64,000 nucleotides of DNA from Apoderus coryli. Its lineage: Eukaryota > Arthropoda > Insecta > Coleoptera > Attelabidae. Positions 58,104-64,000 of the stretch are shown one piece after another. The stretch's first letter is position 1. The number at the start of each line of letters is the position of its first letter. The stretch covers positions 1,736,001 through 1,800,000 of the forward strand of contig OU452211.1 of NCBI GenBank assembly GCA_911728435.2. The letters are read 5' to 3'. The position numbers were made by a program, and so were the translations under genes. The notes below the pieces were generated by a model. It ran no database searches. It had not been told where the DNA came from and was given only the letters and a program-made list of their open reading frames with translations.

Positions 58104-58202
58104 CAGGATGTGCGGAAAGTTAAACGCACCCGGGGCGCATGTGAGCTACACCACCAGCGAATATTAACTATAGATAAGGTAAGTTCATCGTGGAACATCC
58201 TG
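58104..58202. repeat. 99-bp MITE with TA flanks
   Basis: CAGGATGTGCGG at the left and GGAACATCCTG at the right are both flanked by TA (58102-58103 and 58203-58204). The inverted match is about 8-9 bp. This is a minimal mariner-type MITE, without coding. Confidence 0.5.
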
Positions 58203-58204
58203 TA

Positions 58205-59595
58205 AAATTTTATATTTAATTTAAATCAAACCGCAATATTATAACGCGGTAATATAGCTTTGCTTTTGCAATTTTATTATAGTAAATAACGGTGTTCATT
58301 TATTGATTAAAATTTAACTATCTGTCCAAAATATAATAGTAATCTAATAAAGTTTTCATACAATCATCCATGGGCATATTTAATGATTTTATTTTAGATT
58401 CTGCAGTGTATTTCTAATTTACCGGACAATTTTTTTTTCGAGTTTTAAGCCGTTTTTTATTGTCATCATTTTTTCATATCGAAACTTCAAAAATTTCGAA
58501 CGTTACATTTTACTCTAAACTTTTCAACACCCTGTAGAAAAAACTCACGACCGAATGATGTTGTTTTTTGACACATTTTGAAGCCCAATCTTTTTTGAAC
58601 AACTTGTTTTTTGATTCATACCGATATCTGTATTCTTAAACGAAAAACACTGCTTTTAAAGAAATAATGTTTTAAGTGTAGGAACAAACATGTAAGCCTT
58701 GCCAATCGCAGATAATATATGCTGGAATATATATCTTTACTAGGAAGAACTCACTGAGAACGTCCATTCTCCAGTTATATAAAAACCTTTATTGTCGCGC
58801 GGACAGCTTATGCATGTCCAAATGTGATGCACCGCTCAGTTGAGATGTGCTAAATGATGCGTCTTGCTTAAAACTTTACAGTAGTAATCTACCGATAGAT
58901 GGCAGCTGACGGGAGCCATGTTCCCATTAAATTAACTTGGCATATTTTTAACTCCTGTTTACCCCTCGTCTGAAGTCATGGTTCCAAATCCTGTCTTTAT
59001 GTGTTTTTCATGCATATTATCCTTCTGATCAAAATTATTATGAAATGTGTTTAACTATTTCCACACACTGTATTTTTTAATTATACATTTAGCTAGAAAA
59101 AACATTTTTTGAAACAAATACATGTGATGTGAAGCTTTAATTAAAATTAAAATTTCTTTCATATATACGTTTTGATGATATAAATAGAGATTAAAAAATA
59201 ATTACATCATAATTACATTTTTACTGATGGCGGAATAGTTTGCTTTTATCTTTGATGAATTATTGTTCCCACAATATACGTATAGTCTTTCTAATTTTAG
59301 TTACCTACCCTTGTCCTTGTTCGAACAGCAAGGAACATACCTTTGTAATAATTAATACTATTGTTAATACTTAATATGCATATAAGTACATATATTTATA
59401 ATAATATGCTTCTGATATTATAAATTAGCAACAAATTTTACTCACTTAATCAGTTACATTTTCTATAGAACGTAAAAATTGTAAAATATGTGTATTCGTC
59501 ACTTGTAGAATGTAGATTTTTTTATCTGAGTCGTTTAGGCGGTTTGGCCTCCTCTCACATCGATCTGCAGAAGATCTTTTGTGAATGACTCTAAT
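58205..59595. other. Intergenic DNA, no recognised gene
   Basis: AT-rich. CACCCTGTA near 58529. No coding segment recognised. Confidence 0.4.
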
Positions 59596-59998
59596 CTATG
59601 AATTGCCCAGCTGTCCCACACTTTTCATAAAGTTGACGATTTCTCTGGCGGCTAAATTCCTTGCCTCGTCGGGTATTAGGCTCACCCCTCCAAGGTGTTT
59701 TAGCCTTTTGCAGAGAAGTGCCATGCATTCACAGAGCACGTGTTCTGTTGTCTCTGTTGCGTCTTCGCAAAACCGACAAGTGTCGTCCTCGGTTAGGCCC
59801 ATCTTTTTGAGATGGTACTTCACTGGGTGGTGTAATTCGCCTTAGGTCGCTTCTCTCCAGTTGGATAAGCTGCCCTGCGTTGGCCTCTGAAGGTGTGATA
59901 AACCTTTTTGATTGTCTTAGGCCTGGAGTGTTATCTCGATGCTTAAACTCCCAACGTGTTCCGCTGCCCTTGGTCAATGTGTATAAAATATCCCGCAT
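59596..59998 (-). pseudogene. LINE ribonuclease H tail fragment
   Basis: The minus strand reads RQSKRFITPSEANAGQLIQL and ERSDLRRI. After a frame change it reads VKYHLKKMGLTEDDTCRFCE, DATETTEHVLCECMALLCKR and LKHLGG. This is the C-terminus after an RNase H domain in LINE ORF2 (the CRFC...EHxLCEC zinc-like motif), as in R1/LOA/I-type elements. It is a different family from the YADD-type fragments elsewhere in the window. One frameshift near 59825; inactive. Confidence 0.8.
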
Positions 59999-61084
59999 TA
60001 CATATTAGCTCTAATATTTTGCTGGTACAAAGGGAAACTGAACAAAAAGGCATGCAAATATTTATTCTACCAGAACAACTATAGAAGGTGAAGTAGATGT
60101 GGATTTAAAATATGTAAAATACTTTATAATGTAGTCCGAAGAGAGAATTATTATGATTCTAATGCGAAATATAGAGAAAATAAAGCTGCATGGAAAAATT
60201 AGAGCAGATTATACATGGTACGTGAAGTATTGTTTAGGTTTGACAAAACAATTTAAACTAATCTTGGAGCAGCTTTTATGCATATATTTTTCAGCTAAAG
60301 TGTAATTTTAACGTTCCCTATTTGTGCTCTGGTTTGCCCAGTACCAAAAATTACTAAAAGTTTTAATGAAACGACTTGTTTGAAGGTTCTAACTTATGAA
60401 TCTAGCAATGCAATGCGACTCGTTTTCCTAAATCAATTGTTTGTCGAGGACCCAAGTCCTTATAGCAGACAAGTTATGGTTTGTTTCTGTTTCGACTTCA
60501 ATTGGGCACCTCAGTTGTGGAGACACCACAATGGCAATTTGTATTAATTTATAAAATCGAGTATATATTTATATCGTAATCATAACTCTTTCCGCATTCC
60601 TGTTTCAAAGCATTCATCTACAAGTTAATCCATTATCAAAAGAGTTGGATATATGAGTACAGTTAACTAGTAAAACTTATAACTTCAAAATACGTGTTGT
60701 CTTATCGGAACTTTTTAATTGTTTTGCTATACACGTTTGCTTCTGCTGTATATTAGCTAATAAAAGTTTTGCGTTGCAAGAGAAAACTTTTTTTAAACAG
60801 GAAACAACATATTCAACAGAAATTTTAAACGAAACTTTTGTGGGTTGGTCATGAATTAATTTTATACGAAAAAATAGGTAATTGTGTTGGGGGGGTACTT
60901 TTACCTTTTCTAGAAGCAACTTATATTAGAGCTAAGTAGTAGTAAAAGACTGATCAAGAAGATCGTTTAGATAACTTCTCTGTAAGTCTTCAAAGGTTCT
61001 GTTAAGAGAAGAATTGCCTCTAAGTGAGGAATTCTGCAGTGATTGTGGATGGCATATAAAAAAATAAAATAAATATATATTTGT
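59999..61084. other. Intergenic DNA with one coding-like minus-strand stretch
   Basis: On the minus strand, after an acceptor-like cactgcag (near 61037), a frame reads NSSLRGNSSLNRTFEDLQRS and YLNDLLDQS before a stop. A donor-like AAAAG|GTAAAAG lies 30 bp further. It might be an untranslated or terminal exon. I recognise no family. Confidence 0.3.
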
Positions 61085-61660
61085 CAAAAAAATTAAATAA
61101 TTTTGTAGACAGGTAAACAAACAAAACATATAAAATATAAGAATAATAATTAATACATACAGGTACATCGTCAAATAAATAAATAAATAAATCAATTAAG
61201 ATACTTAAAGTAAATTAATTAAGTAAATATTCTACAGTTCAATATATATACATATATATATATACAAAACACACAATACAAACTACTAAGTACTATCCAG
61301 TGTGTGAATCGCTCAAAAATTAATGCACATTAACAAGTCACCTACTGTATAAAAAGCTTTTTCCAACAAATACGTCTTTAGAGCTTTACGGAATCGAGGA
61401 AGGGATGATAGCAATTTGATTTCCATTGGCAGATGGTTGTGCATTTTTTTTGCATTGTATATAATCGAGCTTTTGATTAATTCAGAGGATGGGGCTGGCA
61501 GATAAATTGGTGGCTAGTTAATACTTCATATTTGTGCAGAAACGATAGAAGTCTCCTTTTAACCAGTCTTTCAATGATCTTGGATAGAGTAGATAGAAGT
61601 GTAATTGGACGATTGTTTGAAGCTTGATCCTTATCGCCGCCCTTCAGTGAAAATTGATTT
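61085..61660 (-). pseudogene. LINE copy with large internal deletion
   Basis: On the minus strand the start encodes RT motif 1 (DKDQASNNRPITLLSTLSK, then IIERLVKRRLLSFLHKYEVL). At about 61512 it jumps to the extreme C-terminus (PAPSSELIKSSIIYNAKK, then LPRFRKALKTYLLEKAFY) and the 3' UTR, which is shared with the copy at 48.9 kb. Nearly all catalytic motifs are deleted. The element end lies near 61085 in an A/T-rich tail with an AAAT microsatellite at about 61173-61192. Confidence 0.85.
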
Positions 61661-63776
61661 TATTATACAGATAGATCACAGTAAAAAAATAGGAAATACA
61701 TGTAAAGTACACGATTGCAAATAAAACACATTCATATAGGTACCTACATATATCCACTCCTTCAAAGCCTCCAAATTAAAAAGTCATTGATTTGGAAGCA
61801 TTCGGAAAATAGAGAATGTGCGTTGATTCGCTTTTAATTTTTTTTTTTCGTTGCGAAGTGTTTTTTTTTACCGTTGTCACAGCTAAATTCGATTTAAATG
61901 TTGCCAGTTTCAGTAATTGCTTTCCAAATAAGCTAGATTTAGGAAAAATAGCCTGAAATCTGCGGCAAAATAAACAAACAGAGCGTGTAATGTATAAGTA
62001 ATTATCTCAACACTGAAGGAACGTAATTAATATTTCTTTTCGATGTTTGTTTAAATTATAAAATAACAGCTTACTAACTTAATCCAACAAATTATGTTTA
62101 TTATTATTTAACCAACCACAATTTATACGCACAGCAAATAATATATCTTTTGCACTTGACGATATGCTGAAATCTTTATCGGAATGGCCCATTAACCTTA
62201 AACTGACTAGAAAAGAAACCCGTTTTAAGTGCCTTTTACGAGAGCAAAGCACTCTCTCTAGAGGGAAGGAATTTCAGCTATCGCGTAAAATTTTAATCAG
62301 CTTACCAAACGAAATTTATAATATGCCTCACAAGGAGAGAGAAATATCAGACTATATATAGATATATCCATTGAATCTATTTTATGTTCTATTTTAGGAG
62401 GAAATTCAGCTGTGGATATTATATCTAGATGCATGTGGATGAAACCCGCAATTTCAAAAACACTTCTTAATTAAATATGAATAATTTAATTAGTTGATTA
62501 ACTGTAAAGTTTTGTTTAATTCAGTTTAGAGTTTTGATTCTTCTGATGAATGTCAAAAAATAACGAAGGGGTCATAATGCAATAATTCTTCTGCTGTAAG
62601 TTGAAGATTCCATATCCATTGTGAAAGCTTTCTCAAAATCACACCAACAAGTTTATAATTAGATTTACAAACTGGCATCTAAATAAGTGCACCGGTTCTA
62701 CTATACAATCACTAATTCGTACTAAAATAAACGCATTGTGTCTGTGGAATAACTTAATATAAACAAAAGTACAATACAAAAGAAGATGCCATGCCTTTAA
62801 TTTAAATCCAACTGTTTAACATAACAACAAATTTATCTGATTTATACTGTCACACTAATAGACAAATTCTAAATTCAACAAAAAACGGTACGACCGACGC
62901 TAAGAATAGATAATTTGATTGGTCTATATTCGTAAGAGTGTGAGTAAAGTTATAAATTTTTGTGTAACAGGAAGTTACAGGGGATTTTGATTTGCACTTC
63001 TGAGATTTGGCGGCTCGGACCATGAGGTCTCCCCGCGTTGGAGCACATATGTGTCCGAATGCTGCGCCAGGTTCTCTAATCACAAAACTCTCTCGGTTTA
63101 TTTTTGGGGTCTTCTCTCCAAACTTCGGTGAAGTAAACTTTGGGTCCTAGAAGCACTAAGCCTTATAGTTTATTTAACGCGATTGGAGTTTTAATTTTAA
63201 TCATTATAAATATTAAATATTTTATTAACGTGAAAGAAAGATCAACTGTGTCGCCGATGATGATAATTGTAATGTAAGTACCAAATTTTTAATTATTATA
63301 ATTGTTGATTTTTTTAAACTTGTCCTTTTTCACCGAATTGATTTTCTTATATTTTAGATAGTTGATTTAATAAATAATAGTTAGTAAAATATATTTGACT
63401 TTCTTTTTATTTGAAATTTCTAAATTCAATCAAATAACTATTAACTGAGAGACGCCGCTCAAATACAGACCGTCACTCATTTACGAGGGAGAATCAATAA
63501 GATCCTCTTTCGTGAGCGTGATGTAAGTGGGCGATCTTCGAGTAGCTCAACAAGCCAAGCGAGTAAATTAATAAAACTCAAACCTTTCTATAAACTCTAC
63601 ATAAAGATTTAACTCAGTAGAGCACACCTGAATCTTCAAATACTACAAAGACAAAGGGAGGTTCAACCTTCATATTCTTATACTTCCACATATTATTGTG
63701 ACAATACCGCTCCACGTTGCAATAGATTTGAAGCCACATCACGCGATTGCCACTTACTCAAATATGTAGTTTTAGT
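61661..63776. other. Intergenic DNA; possible LTR-like module near the right end
   Basis: At 62164-62361 a plus-strand frame ends in LSRKILISLPNEIYNMP, which faintly recalls a LINE C-terminal tail. At about 63000-63110 the DNA is GC-richer. On the minus strand there is tggcgcagcattcggacac just after gattagagaacc, which resembles a retrotransposon primer-binding site following an LTR end. AATAAA-type signals lie upstream of it on that strand. No paired LTR can be seen. Confidence 0.3.
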
Positions 63777-63998
63777 TTAACAACGTTCTCGCAAAAAAGG
63801 ATCAGTCAGGTCGGTCATCTCGCCCTTTAGATCGTGATTCATGTTAAGGGCCTTCAAAACAACAAATTTGACAGATTCAAATTGATTGGCACAGTCAATA
63901 ACATCAAATAAAATACATAAATAGACGAGACCCAAATTGGAAAAGGTAAAAATCACCGCAATCCGAGTAATGGCAATATTCGCCTTATTTGTATACAT
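63777..63998 (-). other. Open frame with one membrane segment, truncated by window edge
   Basis: A 73-codon minus-strand frame reads a hydrophobic stretch (IAVIFTFSNLGLVYLCILF) and ends GEMTDLTDPFLRERC before a stop at 63777. It enters from outside the window, so its start is not known. It could be the end of a host exon or of an LTR element. I do not recognise the family. Confidence 0.35.
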
Positions 63999-64000
63999 GT

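Noticed and set aside
1..64000. CRISPR array, bacterial operon or phage genes
   Set aside because: No regularly spaced repeats; spliced host gene and insect-type transposons indicate eukaryotic DNA.

Overview
The window looks like AT-rich nuclear DNA from an insect with a large, transposon-loaded genome. A beetle or hemipteran is my guess, but the species cannot be read from the sequence. The evidence is long introns with GT/AG boundaries, a conserved animal neuronal scaffold gene, and many arthropod-type mobile elements. No bacterial operons, rRNA or CRISPR are present.

Host gene: the minus strand carries the 5' part of a GRIP (glutamate receptor-interacting protein) orthologue. Five coding exons at 46748-46622, 32917-32768, 18099-17890, 7575-7410 and 4129-3920 join in matching phase (1, 1, 1, 2, then 2). 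They encode an N-terminal leader, PDZ1, PDZ2 and the linker into PDZ3. The remaining exons lie beyond the left edge. Two further Ser-rich minus-strand open segments with ATGs and phase-1 donors (21614-21470 and 20766-20655) lie in intron 2. They could be alternative first exons giving products with only the second half of PDZ1. A plus-strand THAP-domain first exon (5032-5144) sits inside another GRIP intron.

Intron content: the introns hold a graveyard of elements. At least seven non-LTR retrotransposon fragments of the YADD-box type lie on both strands, and an R2-like LINE tail is wedged between two mariner pieces. There are three mariner copies or fragments, a nearly intact mariner-like transposase with two obvious breaks, a tRNA-derived SINE head and several fold-back MITEs. 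A mariner-like element sits at the exact centre of a palindromic element (11248-13685). Motifs of the type TACAGGGTG/CACCCTGTA recur throughout.

Upstream intergenic region (about 47-64 kb): two complete-looking DNA transposons lie 743 bp apart. One (50183-53333) has about 35-bp terminal inverted repeats, ATAT flanks and an uninterrupted two-exon gene for a 694-aa DDE-like protein. A motif around AAGTCACAAGCC recurs near its ends. The other (54077-56488) starts with CACAG, is flanked by TTA and encodes an uninterrupted 566-aa Cys-rich protein. These are the least decayed mobile genes in the window and the best candidates for recently active or poorly described systems. More LINE remnants follow to the right. 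All assignments come from reading the translated sequence and from memory of the families. No database search was run.
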